64,000 nucleotides of DNA from the NCBI GenBank assembly GCA_022771695.1, contig JALEKJ010000062.1:1-64000 (forward strand), given 5' to 3'. Under the pieces are notes generated by a model. The model ran no database searches. It worked only from the letters and a program-made list of their open reading frames with translations, and was not told the DNA's origin. Position 1 is the first letter of the stretch; every line of letters begins with the position of its first letter. Source of the stretch: Roseburia sp. GTDB taxonomy: Bacteria; Bacillota; Clostridia; Lachnospirales; Lachnospiraceae. A program made the position numbers and the translations under genes. This document shows positions 20,859 to 30,307 of this stretch, in pieces.

Positions 20859-22100
20859 TTATTCTGCCTCTGTTTCTTCTACGGACTCAGTCAATTCCTC
20901 GCTCTCGACTAATGTCGGGTCAACATTTACGGTCGCATTCTCAAGAACCTTCTCTAAGGCTTCATCATAAAGATAAAGCTTTTTGAAATATCTTGCACCA
21001 TATTCCGCATCACCGTATCCATATATTCCGTACATCGCTTCCGCAGACTCATATCCGTTGCTTGTTGCCACACTCTGGGCATAGGTCTCATATTCCTCTT
21101 CATCAACCTCAAGTCCCATTTTCTCTGTAATTGCGTCCATAATAAGCTCTAATCGGATGCCTTTCTCTAAGCTTTCTGCCCAGCTTGCCTCCATCTCCTC
21201 CACGGTCTTTCCTTCATAGGTGCTGATGTAATTTTCAAGCTGGCTCTCATCCCCGCCACAATAATATGTAATATACTGGTTCCTATAGTCGCTCACTCTG
21301 GCTGCCAGATAATCCTCCGGCACCTCTACGGTAGAGTTATCTACCAGATAGGACTGCAATGCCAGATAGGTATCGCGCTGTTTATAATAATCTGCTTCCT
21401 GTTCAAGATAATCGCGAATCACCTGATACATCTCTTCCACAGTCTCTACCTGAAATTGCTCCGATGCAAAGTTATCATCGACATCCTCCAATGTCATTTC
21501 CTTCTGAATCGAATTTACCGTAAAAGTAAAAACAACTTCTTTTCCTGCAAGGTCCGCATTACCGTAATTCTCCGGGAATGTGACATCACAATCAATCACA
21601 TCTCCTACAGATGCCCCCTTTAATCCATCCGTAAATCCTTCAATATATCCGCTTCCTGTAACCGATGCATTATTATATACATCAATCACCTGATGCTCTG
21701 CACTTCCTCCTTCAAACGCAACACCGTCTAATTTTCCCACATAATCGACATCAACGATATCGCCCTCTTCAATAACTTTCTTATCCGGGTTCTCTGTGTA
21801 AAATGGTCCGTAGTTGTTGAACATATCTTCGAAAGATACTGTTACGTCCTCGTCCTCCACCTCATAATCTCCGGTAATCGTAATTGAAACATTCTCATAA
21901 TCGCATAATGTAACATAATCGCTTCCCTTTAAATCAAAAGCACTACTTGCACATGGCACATTTTCTGCCACCTCTGTTGTCGCGACAGACTCTGTTGCTT
22001 CTGTTCCTTCTACTGCATTCTTCCCCTCATCAGAGCCGCATGAAGCGGTTGATATTACCATCATCACACCAAGCATCAGTGCTACTAATTTCTTTTTCAT
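20859..22100 (-). CDS. Trigger-factor-like, FKBP-domain lipoprotein
   Basis: Lipobox-type signal (VISTASCGSDEG), FKBP-like domain (EGDIVDVDYVGKLDGVAFEGGSAEH…GFTDGLKGASVGD) and trigger-factor-like C-terminal helices. Confidence 0.85.
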   Translation of the reverse strand: MKKKLVALMLGVMMVISTASCGSDEGKNAVEGTEATESVATTEVAENVPCASSAFDLKGSDYVTLCDYENVSITITGDYEVEDEDVTVSFEDMFNNYGPFYTENPDKKVIEEGDIVDVDYVGKLDGVAFEGGSAEHQVIDVYNNASVTGSGYIEGFTDGLKGASVGDVIDCDVTFPENYGNADLAGKEVVFTFTVNSIQKEMTLEDVDDNFASEQFQVETVEEMYQVIRDYLEQEADYYKQRDTYLALQSYLVDNSTVEVPEDYLAARVSDYRNQYITYYCGGDESQLENYISTYEGKTVEEMEASWAESLEKGIRLELIMDAITEKMGLEVDEEEYETYAQSVATSNGYESAEAMYGIYGYGDAEYGARYFKKLYLYDEALEKVLENATVNVDPTLVESEELTESVEETEAE

Positions 22101-22286
22101 ATTTCTTCCCTTTCTACCTTTCTCATAGCCGGCTTTTACCGTCTAACTTTAATAACATACCACAGTTTTTCCTAAAAAAAAAGACATGCCGGCAAAGTTT
22201 CACAAATGTTTCAAATACTCGATTGCTTTTTTTTCTAATAGATGCTACAATTAAATGCGAATTTGATTTTAGGGAGGATTTTTATT

Positions 22287-22772
22287 ATGAGCACTTTAAC
22301 TATCGTGTTATTGGTTATTCTGGCCATCATGATTGTTGGCTTGATTGTCCTATATTTCCTTGGCAAAAAAGCAGAGAAAAGAAAAGCAGAGCAGGATGAG
22401 CAGCTTGCCGCTGTTGCCCAGACAGTCACCATGCTGATTATTGATAAAAAGCGGATGCGCATCAAGGATTCCGGTCTTCCACAGGCTGTTATCGATCAGA
22501 CTCCGAAGCTTATGCGTCGTTCCAAGCTTCCGATTGTAAAAGCAAAGGTTGGTCCCAAGGTGATGTCTCTGATTGCTGATGAAGCAGTTTTTGACTTGAT
22601 TCCAATCAAGAAGGAGGTCAAAGCAACTGTCAGTGGTATCTACATCACGAAGGTAACCGGTGTCAGAGGACCACTAGAGAAGCCGGAAGGTAAAAAGAGC
22701 TGGCGCGCACGTCTGAAAGCTAAAGCAGACAAAGCAACCGCAGAGCTTGAGAAAGAGAAGAAAAACAAATAA
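22287..22772 (+). CDS. Conserved single-TM protein of unknown function
   Basis: Start behind GGGAGG; N-terminal TM helix followed by a basic cytosolic domain. Confidence 0.75.
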   Translation: MSTLTIVLLVILAIMIVGLIVLYFLGKKAEKRKAEQDEQLAAVAQTVTMLIIDKKRMRIKDSGLPQAVIDQTPKLMRRSKLPIVKAKVGPKVMSLIADEAVFDLIPIKKEVKATVSGIYITKVTGVRGPLEKPEGKKSWRARLKAKADKATAELEKEKKNK

Positions 22773-22779
22773 TCTACAT

Positions 22780-22822
22780 AAAAATGCAGGAGATTTTAAA
22801 TCTTAAAATCTCCTGCATTTTT
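22780..22822. terminator. Bidirectional terminator with a perfect 20-bp stem
   Basis: AAAAATGCAGGAGATTTTAA-ATC-TTAAAATCTCCTGCATTTTT between convergent genes. Confidence 0.9.
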
Positions 22823-23239
22823 TGATTTCACATTCATCTTAATCTTACAGTCTGCCACATGCTCATAGTTGACTTCCAACGCATAGTCCACCAGAATATG
22901 GATGTCATTCTCCGTCTCCTCCACATCAACCTTCGCAGCAGTAATTCCGATCAAAAGGCTTCCGTATGGTGTATAGTAATAGGTAAGATTCTTCTTATCC
23001 TTCTCGAACATCATATGCACATTCGCAACTCCACGCTTCGTGATGTCCATACATCCGTCACCAAGCTTTATGATGTTCTTCGTCGTTTCCGCAAATCCCT
23101 CCATCACTTCATCATAAACAATATAGTGTTTTCCGTTTTTCTTATAATAATCGGCTGAGGTAATTACCTCAACGGGTTCCTGATCCATATCCTCTGCAAA
23201 CTGCAGACCGCTGATTGATACCAATACTTCTTTTGTCAT
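22796..23239 (-). CDS. DUF1934 family beta-barrel protein
   Basis: ITSADYYKKNGKHYIVYDEVMEG, YTPYGSLLIGITAAKVDVEE, LEVNYEHVADCKIKMNVK fit the YwiB/DUF1934 family. Confidence 0.85.
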   Translation of the reverse strand: MTKEVLVSISGLQFAEDMDQEPVEVITSADYYKKNGKHYIVYDEVMEGFAETTKNIIKLGDGCMDITKRGVANVHMMFEKDKKNLTYYYTPYGSLLIGITAAKVDVEETENDIHILVDYALEVNYEHVADCKIKMNVKSKNAGDFKI

Positions 23240-23317
23240 TGCTACTCCCATTATCCGAAGGAATTAAAATACTTATATCAACTCATATTAACTGCTTTCT
23301 TTCAAATAAGCAAGCTT

Positions 23318-23944
23318 TTATTCCGTCAGCTCGTTTAAAAATTTGAGATATTTGAATTGCACTTCATAATTCCCGGAAGCAAGCACTTCCTCATACTCCT
23401 CTGCCGAGAGCACCTCCTGAAGCGCTGTTTTAGCATCCTCGTCCACCACCTCATAGACACTTCCCGAAAAACACATGTTGGGATACATAACACACCACCA
23501 GTTGTGCCCCTCTCCCTCACCGATAATAATTTCCAGCGCTTCATATGCGCCCGCCGGAAAAGTATAGTCACCGTATGTCTTTACCGGGAACTGCACTTCC
23601 CTCAAAAAAATCTCTGTCCCATAAGAATACCCTTCTTCTTTTATTACACTTTCTGCCGTGTGCTCAATCTCATCCAACTCTCTTTGAATAATCTGCTCAC
23701 ACTCCGCTCTGCTCCCCGCATCTAAAAGCAGCTCCGCCATCCGTGCGCCGACTGCATCCCGTACCTTCAACTTCAACTCCTGGTCGTATGCTTCATCACT
23801 GTTTGCAATCACATGGAATCGCAGTACTTTCCCCGCAATGCTCTCCTGTAGCCGCCTCTGTTTCTCATACTGCACGCCAAGTAAGACAAACAAGGCTACA
23901 TTTACTCCAACTAATATGTACCATACGATTTTTTTCTTATTCAT
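23318..23944 (-). CDS. spoIIR: Stage II sporulation protein R
   Basis: LRFHVIANSDEAYDQELKLKVRDAV, FPAGAYEALEIIIGEGEGHNWWCVMYPNMCF. Confidence 0.95.
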   Translation of the reverse strand: MNKKKIVWYILVGVNVALFVLLGVQYEKQRRLQESIAGKVLRFHVIANSDEAYDQELKLKVRDAVGARMAELLLDAGSRAECEQIIQRELDEIEHTAESVIKEEGYSYGTEIFLREVQFPVKTYGDYTFPAGAYEALEIIIGEGEGHNWWCVMYPNMCFSGSVYEVVDEDAKTALQEVLSAEEYEEVLASGNYEVQFKYLKFLNELTE

Positions 23945-23987
23945 AGAACACTCCATCCAGATTTATTTGCCATTCGGCTCTGTAAGG

Positions 23988-24016
23988 AATATTCCCAACT
24001 TTCTATCCACTTATTC
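23988..24016 (-). promoter_or_regulatory. Candidate sigma-F promoter for spoIIR (GAATA-N15-GGGAATATT)
   Basis: Minus strand; resembles GYATA…GGNNANANT. B. subtilis spoIIR is sigma-F dependent. Confidence 0.55.
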
Positions 24017-24029
24017 ATTTATAATAAAA

Positions 24030-24065
24030 GCGCCGCACAAAGAAATCTTGCTCTTGATACGGCGC
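24030..24065 (-). terminator. Terminator of the ger operon
   Basis: GCGCCG … CGGCGC followed by TTTTATTAT on the minus strand. Confidence 0.7.
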
Positions 24066-24071
24066 CCATTC

Positions 24072-26168
24072 TTATAAGTTAATCCAGTCGACGGATACGT
24101 CATAGATGACATCAATGTCCTGCTCATAAGCATTTTTCTGCCCTTGATAATAAAAGTACCAATCTCTTTTGGCTCCGAGTTTCCGAAAACTGTTCGTGAC
24201 ATCAATCTGCAGCTCCGCCAACGTCTGCTCCGCAATCCGGTTCATATATGCTTCTATCTGCCATGCGAGCTGCTGCCCGTTTTCTGCTGTCGCGCCTGCA
24301 CTTATCACCTCACCGCTGCACCTGATATTTGCAACTACAGTCTTTTTTCCTTCCTGTTCCGAAAAAGAAAGCTTGTTATGAGCATCAGACAACGAGACTA
24401 CCGTCCCGTCCTCAAGTGTCATCTGATATTTTTCCATCTGATTCTGCGTGAAAAAAGAAAGCATTGCGGTCCGGCTGTCTACACTGCCAAACGCCTCGCC
24501 ACGACGCCACACATAATAACGTTCAATTACCAGTTCTTCCTCGCCCTCACTTACATACGGAATGAAAAAAGTTTCGTTTTGATTATCTCGCTCCTGATAA
24601 AGCATACCGAGTGTCGGATACTCCTGCTTCCTCACCTCGGAGACATTCTCAAACATTTTCTCCAGATAATTTCCCACAGACTCATTCAGTACATCCTTGC
24701 AATTTAAGAGCTCTTTGGCATTCTCAGCCACGACCAGATAAACATTTTGCGGTATCTCATTTTTCTTCTCCAACAGTTCTAATAATTCCCGCATGGATGC
24801 CTCATCCTCGATAAACGCCTGACTTAAAATCATTACCTTCAAATGGCTGTAATCTATTGTACGGCTGCCCGAGCTCTCCGCGTCCAAAAATTCCTGTGCA
24901 AAATCATCGGTATTCTGCACCGCTATTTCAATCGGAAAATCTCGCTCTTCAAGCTCTGCTGTGTCACACCCCGTCAATATGCTACCGCTCAAAAGCACCA
25001 GCGCAAACATGCCCGCACACTTTTCGGTACGGTTGCCGCGTCTTCCGGCGCGGTCATCTTTTTTTCTCCCCGAGCGGTGTATAAAAGCGGTCAAGATTAC
25101 CGGGACGAGCACCACGAACGGTGTCCCGATATGCCACAAAATCCACTCGTAATCTTCCATCCATGCATGCTCCTTATAAAAACAGCATGCGATTACCCCA
25201 ACCAATACGACAACTACCGTATATGCCCCATGCTGCCGTTTCTGCTCCCCGTATTTTTGCAGGCACTTTCCCAATATCTGTACCAACACATTCCCGCTAT
25301 AAAAAATGCAACTGGCGAGCAGCGCATACAGTGTAAAGAACCATATGGCAAACATAAACGCATCCGCCCGTTTCAAAAATCCGCCCGATATCCGCACGGT
25401 GCTCATCAGCGTTACTGCCGGATATTGCATACTACCCAACGCATCCGCGCCGAAAATTCCGAGTAAAATCAAATACAATGCCGCGTGTACACCGCCGGTA
25501 AAAAGAAGCGCCCTTCTTCCCGCCACAAACAGCCGCTCCTTTTTTTTCATATAATTTCCCAAAAACAGCACCAAAAAAATAATCGCAAAGCTCAGGAACA
25601 CATAATAGCTTCCGGCAAAAATATCTCCCGCATCCGACACGAAAACCGGGCTCCAATAATCCGTCCTGATTTCATCCAATGCAAAAAACAGCATAATAAA
25701 CAGCGGAATCATCAAAAACCAATATAAAATCTCATAAACTCGCGCCCTTCCCTCAAGTCCTCCCCAGAGTCCATACAGTGCAAGCAGCAGAACCAAGATA
25801 AGCACCAGATAAAAAGACTCTTCTCGCAAAAGGCTCTGAAGAACCACATCACAAAACAAGTATGCGGTATAACCTGCTAGCAAAAGCAGATAAAGGAAAA
25901 AACCTCCCTGCACCGCTCTGCCAACAAATTTACCGAGTTTCTGCTCCAGATAAGCTGAAAATGTTGTCGTACAATCCTCCACCAGCACACACAAGATCCA
26001 CAGATACAGAATGCTCGCAGCCACTCCGATTGCAATGCAAAAGATGCCGTCCCTGCCCGCCACATTCGAAAGCAGCGTAGGAACCAGCAGCGTGCTAAGT
26101 CCTAACAAATCATAAGTCAACAGACGAGATGCCTGCCTTTCCGATATCCGGTTATTTTCTGAAAACAT
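24072..26168 (-). CDS. Spore germination protein: GerAB-like permease fused to a GerAC-like lipoprotein
   Basis: N-terminal ~370 aa is a ~10-TM GerAB-like region; then a basic linker, a hydrophobic segment with lipobox LLSGSILTGC, and ~310 aa GerAC-like region, all in one uninterrupted 698-aa ORF. Confidence 0.88.
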   Translation of the reverse strand: MFSENNRISERQASRLLTYDLLGLSTLLVPTLLSNVAGRDGIFCIAIGVAASILYLWILCVLVEDCTTTFSAYLEQKLGKFVGRAVQGGFFLYLLLLAGYTAYLFCDVVLQSLLREESFYLVLILVLLLALYGLWGGLEGRARVYEILYWFLMIPLFIMLFFALDEIRTDYWSPVFVSDAGDIFAGSYYVFLSFAIIFLVLFLGNYMKKKERLFVAGRRALLFTGGVHAALYLILLGIFGADALGSMQYPAVTLMSTVRISGGFLKRADAFMFAIWFFTLYALLASCIFYSGNVLVQILGKCLQKYGEQKRQHGAYTVVVVLVGVIACCFYKEHAWMEDYEWILWHIGTPFVVLVPVILTAFIHRSGRKKDDRAGRRGNRTEKCAGMFALVLLSGSILTGCDTAELEERDFPIEIAVQNTDDFAQEFLDAESSGSRTIDYSHLKVMILSQAFIEDEASMRELLELLEKKNEIPQNVYLVVAENAKELLNCKDVLNESVGNYLEKMFENVSEVRKQEYPTLGMLYQERDNQNETFFIPYVSEGEEELVIERYYVWRRGEAFGSVDSRTAMLSFFTQNQMEKYQMTLEDGTVVSLSDAHNKLSFSEQEGKKTVVANIRCSGEVISAGATAENGQQLAWQIEAYMNRIAEQTLAELQIDVTNSFRKLGAKRDWYFYYQGQKNAYEQDIDVIYDVSVDWINL

Positions 26169-26210
26169 GACGCTTCCTTTCTTATATCTTATCGCTCTCT
26201 TCGGTATCTC

Positions 26211-27701
26211 CTACTTTTCTTTTTTGTGTACACGCAGTTTTCGGCGCTGCTTACGCATCGCATAAATCGGTCTCATCTGGAGTTTTCGCATCGGCTGACG
26301 CCACAGAAAATCCCGCTCATCCTCATAGTCGTTCAAATCCGCTCCCACAAGTGGCATCAGATACGGAATTCCGAAGCTCTTTAGTTTGGACAGGTGAATC
26401 AGTACCCCAAGCAGCCCCACCAGAAAGCCAAAGAAGCCCAGCCATGCACAGATTGCAATAAAAAAGAATTTCAACAGACGAAATGCCGTGGCAAACTCTT
26501 CGTTCGGTATTGCAAACGAACAAAGTGCAGTAAAGGAAATCACAATTACAACAATCGGGCTAACCAAATTTGCCTCCACTGCTGCCTGCCCGATAATGAG
26601 ACCGCCTACGATGCCAATCGTATTTCCCATCGCACCCGGAAGTCGCACGCCCGCTTCCCGCAGCAGTTCAAACGACAGTTCCATAATCAATAGTTCAATC
26701 ACCGCAGGAAACGGCACCCCCCGCCTTGCATCCGCAAATGACAGCAACAGATTTGTCGGCAGAATCTGTGTATGAAAATTGGTCACTGCCAGATAAAGTC
26801 CCGGCAGAGTCATCGCAAAAAAGGATGCCATATAACGCAGTAGCCGTTCAAAACTCGCAATCTCCCATCGATTGTAATAATCATCACTTGTCTTTATAAA
26901 CGAGTTATAGTCCGTCGGCAACAGCAATGCCATCGGCGAGTTATCCGACATCAGTACAACTCTTCCCTCCAGAATTGCCATCGCCGCACGGTCAGGGCGC
27001 TCCGTCGTCTGAAACTGCGGAAACGGGGAATACCAGCATTCCTCTGCAAGCTGTTCCATGACCCCGCTGTCAAGCACTCCATCTATCTCAAATCCCTCCA
27101 GCCGATGTTCGATTTCCTCTAACAGCCCCGGATAAACCAGGTCCTCCATGTAGGCCAAATACACATTTGTCTTCGAACGCACGCCTAGCTTCTTTTGTTT
27201 CACTTTTACCTTTGAAGAGCGAATACGCTTTCGTATCAACGCAGCGTTCTGCTTGACGGAATCGGTAAATCCCTCATTCGAGCCACGCACGACCTTTTCT
27301 GAGTCCGCTACATTCACACCCATATTCGGATAACCGTCATCCGGTACCTTGATTGCCTTATTGAAGCCATCCACAAAGAGAATTGCCTCTCCGGTCAGAA
27401 GCCCGTCCGCCGCCTCTTCAATCGATTCAAAATAAGTCGCATCCGAAATACCCAGTGCATTCATAGAGAGTGCCGCATGGATTTCCTCCCTGCTTAAGCC
27501 TCTTAAGTATTTGAGCAACTCTAACAATGCAGAATTGCCCATGTCTACCGACACCTCAATAAACGTAAGGTAGCACGGTACATCTTTATTGATTCCAAGA
27601 TTCATCTGCTTTTTCTTGATATCATCACAGGTATGAAACAGCACTTCCATCCGCGCAATATTATCCGCAAGCAATGTACTGACTGGTGTCTTTTCCGACA
27701 T
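26211..27701 (-). CDS. Spore germination protein GerAA/GerA family
   Basis: TFIEVSVDMGNSALLELLKYL, ILFVDGF, ARRGVPFPAVIELLIMELSFELLREAGVRLPGAMGNTIGIVGGLIIGQAAVEANLVSPIVVIVI; start placed at MSEKTPVSTLL. Confidence 0.96.
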   Translation of the reverse strand: MSEKTPVSTLLADNIARMEVLFHTCDDIKKKQMNLGINKDVPCYLTFIEVSVDMGNSALLELLKYLRGLSREEIHAALSMNALGISDATYFESIEEAADGLLTGEAILFVDGFNKAIKVPDDGYPNMGVNVADSEKVVRGSNEGFTDSVKQNAALIRKRIRSSKVKVKQKKLGVRSKTNVYLAYMEDLVYPGLLEEIEHRLEGFEIDGVLDSGVMEQLAEECWYSPFPQFQTTERPDRAAMAILEGRVVLMSDNSPMALLLPTDYNSFIKTSDDYYNRWEIASFERLLRYMASFFAMTLPGLYLAVTNFHTQILPTNLLLSFADARRGVPFPAVIELLIMELSFELLREAGVRLPGAMGNTIGIVGGLIIGQAAVEANLVSPIVVIVISFTALCSFAIPNEEFATAFRLLKFFFIAICAWLGFFGFLVGLLGVLIHLSKLKSFGIPYLMPLVGADLNDYEDERDFLWRQPMRKLQMRPIYAMRKQRRKLRVHKKEK

Positions 27702-27739
27702 AATCCCCAATTTCCTCCACGAAACGCACATTTTGGCAA

Positions 27740-27770
27740 AATAAAAGAGATGCTTTGCATCCCTTTTATT
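27740..27770 (-). terminator. Terminator between the GntR gene and gerA
   Basis: AATAAAAGGGATGC-AAA-GCATCTCTTTTATT on the minus strand. Confidence 0.65.
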
Positions 27771-27797
27771 ATGTTCCTTTTTGGAAACCTTATTCAC

Positions 27798-28472
27798 TTA
27801 ATCCTGTTCGCGGATAATTTCTTTCACCGCATTTACCTGATTCTCCACATGCTTATGCATGGCATCCGTCACCTTATCCTTATCCTTCTTGGACAACCCC
27901 TCCACAATCTCGCTGTGTTCCTTTATCAGAACCGGATAATTTTTCTCGTCCTTTAAATACTCCACGCGATAACGATACATCTGCTCGCGCAGATTATTTA
28001 ACATATTCTCCAACTTGGTATTTCTGGTCGCCTTGTAGATAATATCATGAAAACGTACATCCGCCTCCGCAATTCGTTTCAAATCTGCCGTCTTTGTATA
28101 CTCCTCAAACTCACGCATGGTACGTCTTAACTCATCCAACTCCTCAGAAGTAATCTGTTCACAGGCAATCGATGCTGCAAGCTCGTCTAACGCATCACGA
28201 ATCTGCAGGACATCCTCCATATCCTTCTCAGTCATCTTCGCGACCTCGGCTCCTTTTCTTGGAATCGTGACCGCCAACCCCTCCTGCTCTAACATACGGA
28301 TTGCCTCCCGGATTGGCGTGCGGCTTACTCCAAGCTTAGAGGCAAGCTGCAATTCCATCAGGCGCTCGCCAGGCTTTAATTCTCCCTTTAAAATGGCCTC
28401 GCGCAACGTGTTAAATACCACATCGCGAAGTGGCAGATATGCATTCATATTCAAAGTCAAATCATCTGTCAT
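27798..28472 (-). CDS. GntR-family (FadR/FCD) transcriptional regulator
   Basis: wHTH LKGELKPGERLMELQLASKLGVSRTPIREAIRMLEQEGL plus FCD domain. Confidence 0.95.
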   Translation of the reverse strand: MTDDLTLNMNAYLPLRDVVFNTLREAILKGELKPGERLMELQLASKLGVSRTPIREAIRMLEQEGLAVTIPRKGAEVAKMTEKDMEDVLQIRDALDELAASIACEQITSEELDELRRTMREFEEYTKTADLKRIAEADVRFHDIIYKATRNTKLENMLNNLREQMYRYRVEYLKDEKNYPVLIKEHSEIVEGLSKKDKDKVTDAMHKHVENQVNAVKEIIREQD

Positions 28473-28487
28473 AATTCTTCCTCATTT

Positions 28488-29360
28488 CTATCGTGCAGTG
28501 TTGTAGATACTCGTCAGATAGACCTGCTTTGCCAACCCGGACGCACGCATTGCATCATAGGCTGCCACTGCCACGTCCTCATTTTCAAAGAGTCCGAAAA
28601 CCGTTGGTCCGCTGCCGCTCATCATGGAGTTTATGGCTCCATGCTCCATCATATGGTCTTTTATCTCTGCAATAATCGGGTAATTCGGTATCGTAACCGT
28701 CTCTAATACATTGCCCATGTCTGCTGCAATCGCATGTAAGTCCTTCGCCTTGATATCTAAAACCAAACGGTCAATATCCGGGTGAACCGTCTGCTCATTC
28801 AGCTTCAGATTCTCATAGACAAACTTCGTGGATACACTAATCTGAGGCTTCGCGATAAGTACCGGACACTTTACCATCGGCGGCAATGCAGTAAGCTCTT
28901 CACCGATTCCCTCCGCAAGTGCCGTCCCGCGCATCACACAATACGGAACATCTGCACCGAGCTTCACCCCTCTTTGCATCAGGTCTTCTCTGGAAAGTCC
29001 CAGTCCAAAAATGCGGTTCATTCCGTATAATACTGCTGCCGCATCCGTGCTTCCGCCTGCCATTCCGGCAGCAACCGGGATATGCTTATGCAGCTTGACA
29101 TCGATACCGTCCTTAATTTGAAATTCGTCCTTTAATAATTTTGCCGCCCTATAGACCAAATTGTTCTCATTCGTTGGCAAAAACGGCAAATTCGTAGACA
29201 TCGTGATATTCCCGGAGGCATTCCGCACAATCTGCAAACGGTCAAATAGATGTATTGTCTGCATCACCATACGTACTTCATGGTATCCGTCTTCTCTTCT
29301 TCTCACAACATCTAATCCCAGATTGATTTTCGCTAACGCTTTTACCGAAATCTCTTTCAT
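28488..29360 (-). CDS. ispE: 4-diphosphocytidyl-2-C-methyl-D-erythritol kinase
   Basis: AKINLGLDVVRRREDGYHEVRMVMQTI, HIPVAAGMAGGSTDAAAVL, MMSGSGPTVFGLF. Confidence 0.96.
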   Translation of the reverse strand: MKEISVKALAKINLGLDVVRRREDGYHEVRMVMQTIHLFDRLQIVRNASGNITMSTNLPFLPTNENNLVYRAAKLLKDEFQIKDGIDVKLHKHIPVAAGMAGGSTDAAAVLYGMNRIFGLGLSREDLMQRGVKLGADVPYCVMRGTALAEGIGEELTALPPMVKCPVLIAKPQISVSTKFVYENLKLNEQTVHPDIDRLVLDIKAKDLHAIAADMGNVLETVTIPNYPIIAEIKDHMMEHGAINSMMSGSGPTVFGLFENEDVAVAAYDAMRASGLAKQVYLTSIYNTAR

Positions 29361-29502
29361 ATATTCCCTCATACAAACACACGTCACCGTGCATTTTCTA
29401 TTTCTTACATGTTTTTCACTGTATTTTGTATACAATATGCATCTTACCATTTCTCCGCGAAAAGGTCAATTCTCTTACCGGTCCTTTTTTCTCATTTTCA
29501 GC

Positions 29503-29530
29503 TAAAGAATCTACAGCCTTGCGCCGATAT
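29503..29530 (+). promoter_or_regulatory. Candidate sigma-D/sigma-28 flagellar-type promoter (TAAA-N16-GCCGATAT)
   Basis: Exact match to the Gram-positive consensus TAAA-N14-16-GCCGATAT, ~110 nt upstream of the next ORF. Confidence 0.75.
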
Positions 29531-29641
29531 AATTAATAAGAGTAAGTGGCATTTCACAGCCGCTTATGTCCAAGGCACGGATGCCGGGATTTTTTACAGT
29601 CACAACAATCAATACAGTCCAACGGAATGGAGGAATGAATC

Positions 29642-30256
29642 ATGGCAATTAATTCAGTAAACAGTACAACTACTCAGCAGGCGACTGCTTACACTACACA
29701 AAAGGCAAACGGAATTGAAAAGACAGTTGACACCAAGAATACCACAAAACAGGAAGCCGGTGTCGTTTATGAGAAAAGTGACAAGACAAGCGATGTCGTT
29801 ACAAAGAAAACCGACTACGCAATGATTGAAAAGTTAAAAGCCGATGCAGAGCAACGTACTGCACAGCTTCGGAGTCTTGTTGAAAAAATGATGACAAAGC
29901 AGGGCGAAGCTATCGGAACCGCAGACTCTATGTGGCGTTTTCTTGCAAAAGGCGATTTCACGGTGGATGCCGAAACCAAAGCGCAGGCCGAGGCTGATAT
30001 TGCAGAAGACGGTTACTGGGGTGTAGAGCAGACCTCTGATCGTATCCTTGATTTTGCAAAAGCACTTTCCGGCAATGACCCGGAGAAGGCAGATCTGCTT
30101 TTAGATGCATTTAAGAAGGGATTTAAGGAGGCTACCAAGACCTGGGGGGATGAGCTTCCTGAGATTTCACAGCGTACCTATGACGCGGTTGTTGAGAAGT
30201 TTGAAGCTTGGAAAAATGGTACCACTGTTGCAGATTCCGCGCAAACAGAAGCATAA
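29642..30256 (+). CDS. Uncharacterised protein, possibly motility-associated
   Basis: Good RBS (GGAGG); low-complexity Ser/Thr/Gln N-terminus; helical C-terminal region; preceded by a sigma-D-like promoter. Confidence 0.85.
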   Translation: MAINSVNSTTTQQATAYTTQKANGIEKTVDTKNTTKQEAGVVYEKSDKTSDVVTKKTDYAMIEKLKADAEQRTAQLRSLVEKMMTKQGEAIGTADSMWRFLAKGDFTVDAETKAQAEADIAEDGYWGVEQTSDRILDFAKALSGNDPEKADLLLDAFKKGFKEATKTWGDELPEISQRTYDAVVEKFEAWKNGTTVADSAQTEA

Positions 30257-30272
30257 TTTTTCATAAGATACA

Positions 30273-30300
30273 AAAGGAGTTGTCACACGACAACTCCTTT
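30273..30300. terminator. Bidirectional terminator
   Basis: AAAGGAGTTGTC-ACAC-GACAACTCCTTT between convergent genes. Confidence 0.9.
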
Positions 30301-30307
30301 CTTATTT

